From Treponema sp. (GTDB taxonomy: Bacteria; Spirochaetota; Spirochaetia; Treponematales; Treponemataceae), in contig JAEDED010000003.1 of assembly GCA_016293495.1 (NCBI GenBank), forward strand, positions 1 to 64,000: a stretch of DNA of 64,000 nt. The letters run 5' to 3'. Of the stretch, positions 52,506 through 62,914 are shown piece by piece (the stretch's first letter is position 1; each line of letters opens with the position of its first letter). The notes under the pieces were generated by a model. That model was not told where the DNA came from. It was given only the letters and a program-made list of their open reading frames with translations, and ran no database searches. The position numbers and the translations under genes were made by a program.

Positions 52506-53722
52506 TCCGGAAGCTTTCCTTCAACTCTTCCATCCCATTCTGCGCTTTTACTGCGCTCCCATTTTAGAAGTTCGTCCCATTCGGCTTTTGGTTCACAGTT
52601 CTTTTCAATTTCCAAAGCTGTTGTATGAAGACGACGGATGCAGTCACTTTTATCTTTATATCCAAGCTTTGACTTTTCAATGCTTTCGTGGAGTACACGG
52701 ATTGATTCATCAAAAATTTTTATCGGTACCGGGAACGGATGTCCGTCTTTACCACCATGGGCAAATGAAAAACGGGCAGGGTCTGTAAAGCGGCTTGGGG
52801 TTCCGTAGATTACTTCACTGACAAGGGTTAAGGATTGAAGTGTGCGTGGTCCAAGACCTGGAGTCAAAAGAAGGCTTTCAAAATCCTTTGGTTCTGATTC
52901 GTATGCTGTTGCAAGAACTGCACCGAGGCGTTTCAAGTTTACGTCTTCTGCACGAACATCGTGATGGGCTGGCATAACAATGCTGCGCTTTGGAACTACA
53001 ATTTTATTGTCATCGTATTTTATTACATTTTTTATTTCTTTCATTACCCGGTCAGGATTTTCTTTTGAGAAATCAAGAATTCTGTTTCGGGTGGAATCTG
53101 CATCTTTTGCAGTGAGGTTTAATATAAGACCACGGTTTTCTCCGGTAACGCCTGTGTGTGGTGTATCGATAAATGACCGTAAGTTTTCTGAACTCCAATG
53201 GTAACGGCGTGCAGTTTTCGTTTCTACATTCATTCCCTGCTGAACAACAGTCCAGTCGCCTTCGCTTGAAAGAATGAAGTTGTGCATGTAAAGCTGGAAT
53301 CCGTCCTGCACTGCGGTTGAGTCTACCTTTGCTACAAGCTTACTTGAATTGATAAGCTTGTCACCATCCATTCCTGTTGCATCAGCAAGAAATCGTAATT
53401 CATCGGGAGTGCGGCGGCTGTACTTTCCACGGCCGCCACAGATGCAAAGCCCAAACTCCCGGGCGCGGGAATTGATACCTCGTTTAAGTGCATACATTAC
53501 ACTTGTTGTAATACCAGATGAGTGCCAGTCCATTCCCATGACGGCGCCCAGGCTTTGAAACCACAATGGATCTGACAATCGTACAAGCACTTCTTTTTTT
53601 CCGAAGTTTGCAATGAGAGATTCAACAATGAGGGTGCCCATCTGCATCATGCGGTCAGCAAGCCATTTTGGTACTGTTCCACCGTGAAGAGGAAGATCTG
53701 CGTGTCCGGTATTTTTAATCAC
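52490..53722 (-). CDS. DUF763 family protein
   Basis: A 410-residue protein beginning MIKNTGHADLPLHGG (GTG read as Met), the standard DUF763 start, and continuing with VMGMDWHSSGITTSV, CICGGRGKYS and LLLTPGLGPRTLQ, which suggests a helix-hairpin-helix DNA contact. The function is not known; a nucleic-acid role is likely. The GTG at 53722 is chosen because GAGGAG lies 7 bases before it, although the frame extends upstream. It overlaps uvrC by 8 bases, so it may be linked to repair. Confidence 0.85.
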   Translation of the reverse strand: MIKNTGHADLPLHGGTVPKWLADRMMQMGTLIVESLIANFGKKEVLVRLSDPLWFQSLGAVMGMDWHSSGITTSVMYALKRGINSRAREFGLCICGGRGKYSRRTPDELRFLADATGMDGDKLINSSKLVAKVDSTAVQDGFQLYMHNFILSSEGDWTVVQQGMNVETKTARRYHWSSENLRSFIDTPHTGVTGENRGLILNLTAKDADSTRNRILDFSKENPDRVMKEIKNVIKYDDNKIVVPKRSIVMPAHHDVRAEDVNLKRLGAVLATAYESEPKDFESLLLTPGLGPRTLQSLTLVSEVIYGTPSRFTDPARFSFAHGGKDGHPFPVPIKIFDESIRVLHESIEKSKLGYKDKSDCIRRLHTTALEIEKNCEPKAEWDELLKWERSKSAEWDGRVEGKLPDYDKL

Positions 53723-55676
53723 CGCCGTACTCCTCATCTTCTTCTGCAACTTCAAGTGCTGCATTAGCAAGGTCAATTGTGTACTGACTTTCTGCTGCTT
53801 TCTGCCATGTGGTTCCAGATGCTCCAAGGGATTTCATTGCTTTTGCTTTTTTCTCATTCTCAATTTCAAGCAACGCTGAAGCTTCTTTTAATATGATACG
53901 AGATTGCTCAAGATTTACAGTGAGCAGTTCTGAAATCTCCTGATCTGTTGCAGCGCAGAGGTTTTCAAGAGAAATGTATTTTTTCAAAAGTGTTCCAGCT
54001 CGTTTTTCGCCGACACCTGTAATCTTTGCAAAAATATTCTGGGTATTGAATTTAGTTCTCAGCTTCTGGTTTTGTGTTGTTGCAAATCTATGGGTTTCAT
54101 CACGGACGCGCTGCAGAAGTCTTAAGCCGTCACTTCTTCGTGGAAGATGAATTGGTTCATTTCTGTGAGGACGATACAGTTCCTCATCCTGCTTTGCAAG
54201 ACCTACAATGGGAATATTAAGTCCAAGGCTTTTCAAAATTCCATCTACTGCATTTACCTGACCGATACCACCATCAATCATGATTAAATCAGGCAGCTCT
54301 GCGCCTTCATTTGCAAGGCGGGAATATCGTCGTGTCGCAGCTTCCCTCATGGAATTAAAGTCATCGATATAACCGTCAGTTGTTCTTAAACGGAAGTACC
54401 GGTAATTTTTCTTGTCCGGATTTCCATTGTAGAAACTGATGAGGGATGCAACTGGAAGCTTTCCACCGATGTGGGCAATATCGAAACCTTCGATGCGTAC
54501 AGGAAGGGTCGGTAAGTCGAGAACTTCCTGGAGTTCTTTCATTGCCGGTGTGTCGCCCCGTTCCCGCATGCGGCGAATGATGTCTTCGTGAGCATTCTGT
54601 ATTGTCATTTCGATTGCGGCTTTGTGACGGCTTGCGTTTTCGATTGAGTCAGTTACAAGAATGATGTTTGTTTCTATATTAAAGGTTTCTTTTATCCATT
54701 TTGTGATAAAGTCGAGGCCTTCCTGGGTTGGAACGTAAATTGCCGGCGGAATCATTTCCGGTTCGGTATAATATGCGTTCATGAACTCAGGAAGAAGTTC
54801 GTCATCTTCGTTCAGGCTTGTAACGCGGTAATTGTCGCGGCCCGACATTTTACCACCGCGGATTTTAAGAACCGTAAAGCTTACAAGTTCCCCTTCGCGG
54901 TAGTGGGCGATGTAATCCCTGTCTTCCTGTGAGAAATCTTCGACGACGTTTGAGTCCTGCAGTTTTACCAGTGCCTGAAGACCGTCACGAAGTCGGGCCG
55001 CTTTTTCGAAGTTCATTTCTTTTGCAGCCTTTTTCATTTCTATAGTAAGTTTTTCTACTGTCTGGTCACCTTTTCCCTCAAGTAGCTCATGGATTTCGCC
55101 GAAAAATTCATTGTAGGACTCTATCGAAATTTTTTCACAGCAGGGAGCTTTACACCGTCCGATGTGATAGTACATACAAGGTGCGTCACGTTTCTTGAAT
55201 CTGCGGCAAAGACGGATTGGATAGATTCGTTCGATTGCTTCGATGAAGGAATCAAGGGCGTTAACATCAGGGAACGGACCGTAGTAAGTCGAGCCGTCCT
55301 GAACTACATGGCGGGTTTTGAAAAGCCGGGGAAAATCTTCCTTTGTAATTCTGATTACGGGATACGATTTACCGTCTTTCAGCGCGATGTTGTAGCGTGG
55401 TGTGTACTGCTTGATTAAGTTGTTTTCCAGAAGGAAAGCTTCGTATTCATTTGCTGTTGTGATGTATTCGATTGATTCTGCGTGGGAAATTAAAAGACGT
55501 GTTTTAATGTCTTTGTTCCCTGAGAAGTAAGAACTTAAACGATTTTTGAGACTTTTTGCTTTACCGACATAAATGACGGTTCCCTGAGGATTCCGCCACA
55601 TGTAAACACCACTTGAAGAGGGGGCTTTTAATGCGGTTTCGTGTAATTTTTGCCAAGCCGGATTATTTTTACTCAT
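53715..55676 (-). CDS. uvrC: Excinuclease ABC subunit C
   Basis: UvrC makes both cuts around a DNA lesion in nucleotide excision repair. It is 653 residues with the GIY-YIG domain (SSGVYMWRNP, VIYVGKAKSLKNRL), Cys-containing linker (RCKAPCCEKIS), UvrB-binding segment (MKKAAKEMNFEKAARLRD), RNase H-like endonuclease (IEGFDIAHIGG) and C-terminal HhH. It is divergent from the LamG gene, 3 bases apart, so their promoters overlap the coding regions. It overlaps DUF763 downstream. Confidence 0.96.
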   Translation of the reverse strand: MSKNNPAWQKLHETALKAPSSSGVYMWRNPQGTVIYVGKAKSLKNRLSSYFSGNKDIKTRLLISHAESIEYITTANEYEAFLLENNLIKQYTPRYNIALKDGKSYPVIRITKEDFPRLFKTRHVVQDGSTYYGPFPDVNALDSFIEAIERIYPIRLCRRFKKRDAPCMYYHIGRCKAPCCEKISIESYNEFFGEIHELLEGKGDQTVEKLTIEMKKAAKEMNFEKAARLRDGLQALVKLQDSNVVEDFSQEDRDYIAHYREGELVSFTVLKIRGGKMSGRDNYRVTSLNEDDELLPEFMNAYYTEPEMIPPAIYVPTQEGLDFITKWIKETFNIETNIILVTDSIENASRHKAAIEMTIQNAHEDIIRRMRERGDTPAMKELQEVLDLPTLPVRIEGFDIAHIGGKLPVASLISFYNGNPDKKNYRYFRLRTTDGYIDDFNSMREAATRRYSRLANEGAELPDLIMIDGGIGQVNAVDGILKSLGLNIPIVGLAKQDEELYRPHRNEPIHLPRRSDGLRLLQRVRDETHRFATTQNQKLRTKFNTQNIFAKITGVGEKRAGTLLKKYISLENLCAATDQEISELLTVNLEQSRIILKEASALLEIENEKKAKAMKSLGASGTTWQKAAESQYTIDLANAALEVAEEDEEYGGD

Positions 55677-55679
55677 AGT

Positions 55680-57239
55680 ATGAAAAATATTTTTAATTCC
55701 TTAAAAGTCAATAAGAAAACAATACACACTTTACTCTGCCTTTGTCTAGTGGTTTTAACTTCTGGATTCGCTTTTGCTGAAGAAAAGGTTTTAATCCTTG
55801 GTGGCGAAAAAGGCTGGCCGATGTTCCAGTCGAATTCGAATGTAACTTACGGCAAGGGAAGATTCGGTTATACAAGCATTGAACTTGCAAAAAATTCAAG
55901 AAAGGTAACAGGAACAACTGATATGCTTTTGAATTTTGAAGGTTCAAATATCCGTGATGTTTCTAACAATTATACAGTTGTTAAGAATGACATGATCCGC
56001 ATGGAAAATTCCGTTATGGGTCATTACTGCGGTTTAAGTCGTGGAAATGGAAAAGGAATTACACTTAAAGGTAATCCGGGAACTATTTTCGGTACAGAAG
56101 GAAATCCTGGAACTTTCGCAATTGAATTCTGGATCAAACCATCAATCGCAGAAAACGGAGAAATTATTTTCTCATGGAATTCTTCAAGAACCGTAAATGA
56201 TTACATTTTATATCAGATGATTCAGGTTGCTTTTGTAAACAGCCGTATTGAATGGAGTTTCAGAAATGTTTTCGATGCCTATGTTAAAGACAAAGGCGAA
56301 ATCACGCTTACAAGCTATTCAACAATCGTTCCTGATAAATGGTCTCATCACGTTTTAATGTTCGATGAAGAAACAGGCTTACTCGAATACCGCATTGACG
56401 GAAAAACTGAAGATATAAAATATCTTACAACAACAGGTCACGAAAGAGGAACAATTTATCAGCCTTCACTCGGACTTGCAAACAACATTACAATCTGTCC
56501 TTCCTTTACAGGTTCGATCGATGATTTCAGAATCCTTCATTCTCTTCCTAGTGAAGCAAATAAATCATCACGTGATGACGAAAGCCTTCAGTCACTTTCA
56601 AAAGAAAAGTATGATTCGTATAAAGTGCAGGGCGGAAAATTTGAAACTCAGCCAACTTATTTAGTACCAGGTGCAAGAATTGAAAAACTTTCAGTAATTG
56701 AAAATATTCCTGCACAGACAGAAATCAGATATTATATCCGCACAGGTGAAAATTTTTACAACTGGACTGATACTTATCCAGAATGGAAACCAGTTACTCC
56801 AGGTAAAGAAATAAAAGACGTAACAGGAAAATATTTTCAGCTTGCTGCAGAGCTGTATCCTGACGGAGACGGAAAAAAATCTCCTTCACTTACAGAGATA
56901 AAAATTACATATTTTGAACCGCCGCTTCCTCTTGCACCAACAAGAGTCAAAGCAGTTGCCGGTGATGGTTATGTTGATCTTTCATGGAATTATTCCCTTG
57001 ATGATACGACAGAAGGTTACTATGTTTATTATGGTACACGTCCAGGTGAATATTTGGGAACTGACAGTTCTAACGGTTCATCACCAGTAAAGGTTGGAAA
57101 CGTAAATTCTTTCAGAGTTAACGGATTGAAAAACGGTGCAATTTATTATTTTGCAGTTGCCGCTTATTCAAAGATGGATTCAAGAATTGTCGGAAACTTC
57201 TCAGATGAAGTTTATGCAAGACCAAAAAGAAACAGATAG
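55680..57239 (+). CDS. Exported LamG-FN3 protein
   Basis: A 519-residue protein from ATG 55680 with a signal peptide cut after GFAFA, then a LamG/concanavalin-like domain at about 125-280 (FAIEFWIKP, WSHHVLMFDE, IDDFRILHS), and a C-terminal fibronectin type III domain at about 420-510 (VDLSWNYSLDD, YYVYYG). It is probably periplasmic or surface-located and binds sugar or protein. AATT-rich spacing to the TPR gene (33 bases) suggests an operon. Confidence 0.85.
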   Translation: MKNIFNSLKVNKKTIHTLLCLCLVVLTSGFAFAEEKVLILGGEKGWPMFQSNSNVTYGKGRFGYTSIELAKNSRKVTGTTDMLLNFEGSNIRDVSNNYTVVKNDMIRMENSVMGHYCGLSRGNGKGITLKGNPGTIFGTEGNPGTFAIEFWIKPSIAENGEIIFSWNSSRTVNDYILYQMIQVAFVNSRIEWSFRNVFDAYVKDKGEITLTSYSTIVPDKWSHHVLMFDEETGLLEYRIDGKTEDIKYLTTTGHERGTIYQPSLGLANNITICPSFTGSIDDFRILHSLPSEANKSSRDDESLQSLSKEKYDSYKVQGGKFETQPTYLVPGARIEKLSVIENIPAQTEIRYYIRTGENFYNWTDTYPEWKPVTPGKEIKDVTGKYFQLAAELYPDGDGKKSPSLTEIKITYFEPPLPLAPTRVKAVAGDGYVDLSWNYSLDDTTEGYYVYYGTRPGEYLGTDSSNGSSPVKVGNVNSFRVNGLKNGAIYYFAVAAYSKMDSRIVGNFSDEVYARPKRNR

Positions 57240-57272
57240 TGTTGATTGAAGAGATAAGGAGCTTAAAATAAA

Positions 57273-60023
57273 ATGGCTGGAAATGATTTACTAAGAAGCC
57301 GCGCAGATGCTGCGGTATTATCAAGAGATTTTGCTCTCGCTGCCAGATTATATAATACACTTTTACAGCAGTCTCCGGACGATGTTGAACTTCTCGAAAA
57401 GATGGGAAGCATCTTTGTAAAAAGTGGAGATGATAAGAAGGCTCTCTCTTATTACACAAAAATTAATCAGATTAAACCAAACGACTTTAACACCTTGAAT
57501 TCCCTTGGAGGAATTTACCGTCGTTTAAAGCAATATGAAAATTCAATTGAAGTATTAAAAGAAGCTCTTAAATTAAATCAGAAAGTTGATCAGGTAAATT
57601 ACAATCTTGGTTTTACATACAAGTTCATGGAAAAATACGACGAGGCTGTGGACTGTTTCGAAAGTGTAATTCAGGCTAATCCGACAGACGTACTTGCATA
57701 CAACCATCTCGGAACTATTTACCAGAAACGCGGAGAAAACCAAAAGGCTATCCAGACTTTCCTCAAAGCACTTAAGGTTGACCGTAACCATCCGATTCTC
57801 CACCTTAATCTTGCAAAAAGTTACGAACAGGAAAATCAGATTGCCAATGCAGTTGCAGAATACGAAGCAGCTCTCCGTTCTAAACCAGGCTGGAAGGATG
57901 CAATTTCTGATTACTCAAAACTTCTTCTTTCACTTAACAAAACAAAAGAAGCAAAAGAACTTGTTACTCAGGCACTCAGCGTAGATCCGCAGAACGTTTC
58001 AATGCATTCTACAATGGGAAAAATTTATCTTCTTCAGAGCGATTACGAAAATTCAACAGGCGAATATAAAAAGGCACTTGCAATTGATCCGAATTATAAA
58101 TCTGCCTTGATAGGAATTTCTGAAGCACTTGAAGATAACGGAAATGCAGTTCAGGCAATTGAATACATTGAAAAAGTGGAGAAGGCTAATCCTGATGATT
58201 CAAAGATTTTAAAAAGATCAGCATCAGTAAACCTTTCTGCAAATCGTGTTTCAACTGCATCTGTAAAAATCAAAACTCTTCTTAATAAAAATAAAGATGA
58301 CGTTGAAGCACTTGATCTTGCAGGTCAGTTTTTCATTGTAAAAAATGAAGATGCTAAAGCTTCAAACTTCTATAAGAAAATCCAGGAATTAAATCCTCAG
58401 TATGTAAAGCACTGGCTTAAAGCTTCAAGCCGTTACCGTCAGATCGGTAAACTTGATAAAGCAGAAAGCGCAATTAAAAGATATCTTCAGAAAAATCCTG
58501 AAGATTCAAAAGCTATTACTAATCTTGCACTTATCAGTGAATCTCTCGGTAAGACAAGCGAAGCACTTGCTAATTTTAAAAAAGCACTTCATCTCGATCC
58601 TAATAACGTTACTGCAAAACAGTCACTCCTTACAATTGCAGATCATATTTCTGACCTTGATACAGAAGAAGATGATAATATTTTTGACGAAGCAGTTGCA
58701 GAAGCTCAGACAGCACCAGCTGGAGTTGAAACTGAAGATAAAGATGATGAAAGCCTTATTGAAAAAAAGATTGCTGATGATACAGCTCTTGTCGATGATG
58801 AAGCTTCGTCAACCGATTCTGAATTATGGAAATCAGAAAGCTGGGATGCAGATCAGCTTGTCGAAGAAAATGACGATCCGTTCTCACTTCTTGACGGTAA
58901 TGATGAAAGTGTACTTACAGGTCCTTCTGCATCAACTGAAGATAATGAAGAAAATCTTCTTGACGATATTCCGGATGAAATGCCGAAAGCAATGCCTACA
59001 CTTGATAATCTTGCCGATCCTGAAATTGCAAACGATAATTATGACGGTAACGGTTTTGATGCAGGCAAAGTAAATGACGAAGACTTTGGTGGTTCTTTTG
59101 ATGAAGAAGACATCACTCCTGAAAATATGGAATCTTCTCTGGCCGATGACTTTGGCAATGAACTTACAGGCGAAGATGAAAGTGTATTTGATGAAGTTTC
59201 TGATGACGGAATGTCTGATTTTGATTCACTTGATACATCGCTTGCTGCTCAGAAAGAGAGGTTCCCGAAGAAAGAAAAACTTCCTCAGGAACCTCAGATG
59301 CCACGCTATATAATCCAGCAGCCTCAGAGTTCAGGTCTTTCTGCAGAAGATGCAGTTCGTCTTATGAACTCAATGCAGAAAACACAGGAAGAAGCAAACA
59401 AGGCAATCGCCGCAGCAGAAAAAGCATGGATGGCTGCTAATCATGCAGCTGATGCAGCACAGGCCGCAAGTGATTCTGAAAATTCACTTACAGAAATGGC
59501 TACTGATGCCGTAATGCAGGCCGCAGAAAAAGTGCGCATGCAGGCAGAAGAAATTGCAAAAGAAGCAACTGATAAAGCGCTTGCAGAAAGGATGGATAAG
59601 ATTGATTCAATCCTTCCACAGTTTGAAAAAATGCTCGAAGAAAAAGATACAGTTCCTGACCAGGATGATGAGCAGGTTCAGAAAGCCCTCTCATTATTCA
59701 AGAGCCTTCGTGCACTAGGAGCAAGTCTTCCAGGTGATGCAAGAACAAACTTCATGCAGAGTTCAAACAGAATGCGCATGGATTACATAATCGGACGTCT
59801 TTCAGGTAATATGGGACTTTTGAAAATGTCGCAGAATCTTCGTGATTCCGGGGAACTTGAAAATTGCGTCCGTGAAGAAGAAGTACCTGTAAGTTATAAA
59901 GGAAAACGCCTTGCTGCAGATGTATTGAGAAATATGTCAGTTGTTTCAAGAGACCTTGAAGATAAAGATTTATCAATCGGTCTTGAAAAAATTATTACAG
60001 GACTTATCGTAAAACTTAAATAG
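57273..60023 (+). CDS. Large TPR protein with acidic middle and helical C terminus
   Basis: A 916-residue protein without a signal peptide. Residues 1-440 hold about eleven or twelve TPR repeats (for example GSIFVKSGDDKKALSYY, LNSLGGIYRRLKQYENSIEV, split). Residues 450-670 are highly acidic (Asp/Glu-rich). Residues 700-760 are an Ala-rich coiled coil. The C-terminal end is conserved-looking. It is probably a scaffold for a large assembly. AAGGAG lies upstream. A strong terminator follows. Confidence 0.82.
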   Translation: MAGNDLLRSRADAAVLSRDFALAARLYNTLLQQSPDDVELLEKMGSIFVKSGDDKKALSYYTKINQIKPNDFNTLNSLGGIYRRLKQYENSIEVLKEALKLNQKVDQVNYNLGFTYKFMEKYDEAVDCFESVIQANPTDVLAYNHLGTIYQKRGENQKAIQTFLKALKVDRNHPILHLNLAKSYEQENQIANAVAEYEAALRSKPGWKDAISDYSKLLLSLNKTKEAKELVTQALSVDPQNVSMHSTMGKIYLLQSDYENSTGEYKKALAIDPNYKSALIGISEALEDNGNAVQAIEYIEKVEKANPDDSKILKRSASVNLSANRVSTASVKIKTLLNKNKDDVEALDLAGQFFIVKNEDAKASNFYKKIQELNPQYVKHWLKASSRYRQIGKLDKAESAIKRYLQKNPEDSKAITNLALISESLGKTSEALANFKKALHLDPNNVTAKQSLLTIADHISDLDTEEDDNIFDEAVAEAQTAPAGVETEDKDDESLIEKKIADDTALVDDEASSTDSELWKSESWDADQLVEENDDPFSLLDGNDESVLTGPSASTEDNEENLLDDIPDEMPKAMPTLDNLADPEIANDNYDGNGFDAGKVNDEDFGGSFDEEDITPENMESSLADDFGNELTGEDESVFDEVSDDGMSDFDSLDTSLAAQKERFPKKEKLPQEPQMPRYIIQQPQSSGLSAEDAVRLMNSMQKTQEEANKAIAAAEKAWMAANHAADAAQAASDSENSLTEMATDAVMQAAEKVRMQAEEIAKEATDKALAERMDKIDSILPQFEKMLEEKDTVPDQDDEQVQKALSLFKSLRALGASLPGDARTNFMQSSNRMRMDYIIGRLSGNMGLLKMSQNLRDSGELENCVREEEVPVSYKGKRLAADVLRNMSVVSRDLEDKDLSIGLEKIITGLIVKLK

Positions 60024-60045
60024 AATTTGAAAAGTTAAGATAAAA

Positions 60046-60098
60046 AAAAGCCATTGTTTTATGAAGTTCAAATGCACTTTATAAAGCAATGGCTTTTT
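60046..60098. terminator. Bidirectional terminator between the TPR and M24 genes
   Basis: Stem AAAAGCCATTG/CAATGGCTTTT extended by inner pairing (TTTAT...ATAAA), with T-runs on both strands. Confidence 0.85.
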
Positions 60099-60108
60099 AG
60101 TTTTTAAA

Positions 60109-61254
60109 CTAAAGTCTGATGATTCTGGAATTAGTTATTACTTCATTTCCTTCTTCGGTAATAAGAACATCATTTTCAAGTCTTACACCGCCAAGATCTT
60201 TGTCGTACAAACCGGGTTCGAGAGTTACAATCATTCCTGGTAAGAAAACACTGTCAGCTTCTGCACGCTGTCTGACGAACGGATATTCATGAATCTGAAG
60301 ACCGATTCCGTGACCGAGACCGTGCGGCATAGAACGTTTTGCTTTTGCAAAAATATCATCAACTTTTGCAGCCGCCATCCGGATGTTGATTCCTTTCTTG
60401 TAATATTTAAGACCTTCTTTTGCAGCTTTTTCAACAAGGGTCAGAAGATTTTCCTGTTCTTTACTGAGCTTTCCTTTAGCAACTGTCAAAGTTGTATCGC
60501 TTGTATAACCTTTGTAAACTACGCCGAAGTCAAGAATTGAAAGACCTTCACCCGGCCATTCGCCTGCAGTGTAGTTAGGAAAGCAGTGGATTGCAAAGCT
60601 TCGTGAAGGACCGGCAGCGAGTGTATCAAAGCCTGTCCGTTCACAACCGTATTTGCGACATTCACTTTCAATGAAGAGAGCAACATCAGTTTCTGTTTTG
60701 ATTTTACCTTTACGGATTCTCTGTTCAATTCCATCAATGATTTTGTCACCGATACGCGCTGCCTCTCTTGTACATTCAATTTCGTATTCGTCTTTGATTG
60801 CACGCATTGCTGTAGCAAAGTCATGAGCAGAATCTTTACGGCAGCGCACATCCCAGTCAGGAAGTGCATCTACAAATTCGAGGAACTTAACATATGAAGT
60901 TACCGGAGAAACATCAACAACATTTTTTTTCTTTCCGACCATTGTGTTAAGGACAGCCTTTACTGCGCGGATGCTGCTTCTTTCGTATCTTGTAAAAGGA
61001 ATAATCTTATCTGCAAAAGCATTCTGTTCTGCAAGGTTGATATCCCATGGAACGAGAACGCAGGATGCATCATTTTTTATAATCAAAATTCCATCGCTTG
61101 TATGACCGCAGAAATATCTGAGGTTTGCATCGCGATTGTCTTCGTTATCTTCGATTACAACAGCCGTAATATTATTTTCGATCATGAAGGCAGCAAAAGA
61201 TTTTCTTCTGCTTTCATAAATTTCTTTCATTTCTTGTGGTGTGTAGTTTTTCAT
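60109..61254 (-). CDS. M24 family Xaa-Pro aminopeptidase
   Basis: A 381-residue protein with a creatinase-type N-terminal domain and the pita-bread C-terminal domain. The five metal ligands are present in order: LDFGV (Asp), SDTTLT (Asp), HGLGHGIGLQIHE (His), TLEPGLY (Glu) and RLENDVL (Glu). It cuts the N-terminal residue before Pro. It overlaps murJ by 4 bases (ATGA) downstream of it, so the two are translationally coupled. Confidence 0.9.
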   Translation of the reverse strand: MKNYTPQEMKEIYESRRKSFAAFMIENNITAVVIEDNEDNRDANLRYFCGHTSDGILIIKNDASCVLVPWDINLAEQNAFADKIIPFTRYERSSIRAVKAVLNTMVGKKKNVVDVSPVTSYVKFLEFVDALPDWDVRCRKDSAHDFATAMRAIKDEYEIECTREAARIGDKIIDGIEQRIRKGKIKTETDVALFIESECRKYGCERTGFDTLAAGPSRSFAIHCFPNYTAGEWPGEGLSILDFGVVYKGYTSDTTLTVAKGKLSKEQENLLTLVEKAAKEGLKYYKKGINIRMAAAKVDDIFAKAKRSMPHGLGHGIGLQIHEYPFVRQRAEADSVFLPGMIVTLEPGLYDKDLGGVRLENDVLITEEGNEVITNSRIIRL

Positions 61255-62849
61255 TTTTCAGCTCCACGCTTTGTAATCTTATTCTTTACTGCAACAAGTG
61301 CTTTGTCTTTTGTGACGATGAGAAGGAAAATTCCGATTACCGCAAAAATTAAAGCACTGGCAATTACTGCAAGTCCGTTTCCAAGCATGTTTCCAAGTGA
61401 TGCAAATTTTTCAACAAAGATTTTGTGAGCGAAGTAAACAGGAACTCCCGCAATGACAGAAAAGACAATCATCTTTGCACAATATAAAATTGTAGAGAGA
61501 GCAATTTTTTTTGCATCAGCACATTTCAAATACTTAAGGAATACGAAAAGAAGAATTGTGTTAATTACGCTTGCAAGTGTGAGTGCAAGTGCGATTCCAG
61601 GACCTTTCATATAAATTGAAAGAACAATTGAAAGAATAATGTCTGAAACCATTGAAATGATTCCTGCAAGAGTTGGAAGCTTTGTATTTCCCTGTGCGTA
61701 GAAGGCAGGAGAAACAATTCTGTTTACTGCAATAAAGAACAGTCCCGAGATGTGGAAAATAAAAACATTGAAGGTTGACGCAACAGAAGCTGCATCAAAT
61801 TTTCCTCTCTTGAAAACAACAGAAATAAGTTCTGTTCCTGTTATGAGCGAATAGAAGGTAATCGGAATACAGATCATCGCAATGATTTTAACTGCATTCA
61901 AAAGCATGCTGTTGTATTCTTCCCATTTTTCCTGACGCGCAAGACCTGCAAGGTTTGGAAGAATTACAGTTCCGATTGAAACTGCAAATATTCCGAGAAT
62001 GAGCTCCTGAAGGCGAAGCGAATACTGAAGGCTTGAAACTACGCCTTCACCCACATTGCCTGCAAGGGCAGTAGAAACCATGTCGTTAATCTGATAAGAG
62101 GCCATTCCGATGATGGTAGGAATAATCAAGGCAATTACGCGTTTAGTTCCAGGATTGCGGAAAGTTTTTCCGAGTGATGTAAAGCCCACTTTCCATCCGG
62201 TTTTTAAAACAAATGGCAGTTGGAAAAGGGCCTGAATCACACCGCCGGTAATAACACCGATGGACATGGCGCGGGCTGCGTTTCCTGTATATTTTGAAAG
62301 AACGATTGTGCCGACAATTACACAAAGGTTGAAAAGAACAGGTGTAAAGCCCGACGGAGAAAAAATGTTCATTGTGTTTAAAATTCCCTGGAAGAGAGCC
62401 GCAATAGAAATTACGAGCAGGTAAGGGAACATGATTCTTGTAAGGATAACTGTTTCGTTAAAATCAGTTACGTTGAAAATCATGACAATGAACGGTGTTA
62501 ATATGATTCCGAGAACAACAACTATTGTTGTTAAAAAACTGATGAGGGTAAAAGTCGCATTGAGAAATTCCTGGGTTTCGGATCTATTGTCCTTTGTCTT
62601 TCCGTCTTCAAGATAAGAACGGAAGGTAGGAATAAATGCAACCGAAATGCTGTTTTCGGCAAAAAGACGGCGTAAAAGGTTAGGAATAAGAAAGGCAACT
62701 CCGAAGGCGTCTGCAAGTGCGCCTGTTCCTAAAAAGAAGCCTTTTGTTGCTTCGCGGATAAGACCCATGACACGCGAAAGAAGTGTCAGAATTGACAGTT
62801 TAATGCCAGATTTTACGATATTTTTTTCTTTTTTTTTTACTGAACTCAT
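61251..62849 (-). CDS. murJ: Lipid II flippase
   Basis: MurJ (MviN) moves lipid II across the inner membrane for cell-wall synthesis. It has 532 residues and about 14 membrane segments; the family segments VMGLIREATKGFFLGTGALA, PNLLRRLFAE and FFAVNR-like (FFIAVNRIVSPAFYA, split) are present. The start at 62849 is chosen because the longer frame to 62957 runs into the promoter of the divergent cyclase and adds a non-family stretch. A TAAATT/TATATT box lies close to the ATG, with TTGCGC as a possible -35. Confidence 0.93.
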   Translation of the reverse strand: MSSVKKKEKNIVKSGIKLSILTLLSRVMGLIREATKGFFLGTGALADAFGVAFLIPNLLRRLFAENSISVAFIPTFRSYLEDGKTKDNRSETQEFLNATFTLISFLTTIVVVLGIILTPFIVMIFNVTDFNETVILTRIMFPYLLVISIAALFQGILNTMNIFSPSGFTPVLFNLCVIVGTIVLSKYTGNAARAMSIGVITGGVIQALFQLPFVLKTGWKVGFTSLGKTFRNPGTKRVIALIIPTIIGMASYQINDMVSTALAGNVGEGVVSSLQYSLRLQELILGIFAVSIGTVILPNLAGLARQEKWEEYNSMLLNAVKIIAMICIPITFYSLITGTELISVVFKRGKFDAASVASTFNVFIFHISGLFFIAVNRIVSPAFYAQGNTKLPTLAGIISMVSDIILSIVLSIYMKGPGIALALTLASVINTILLFVFLKYLKCADAKKIALSTILYCAKMIVFSVIAGVPVYFAHKIFVEKFASLGNMLGNGLAVIASALIFAVIGIFLLIVTKDKALVAVKNKITKRGAEK

Positions 62850-62914
62850 GATAGAATATAATTTATAATTGTTTTCTATTTTGCGCAATGGTAAACTACG
62901 GAGGAAGACTATAA

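Noticed and set aside
52588..53558. Plus-strand ORFs opposite the DUF763 gene
   Set aside because: They are shadows of a conserved minus-strand gene with no ribosome site or recognisable domain.
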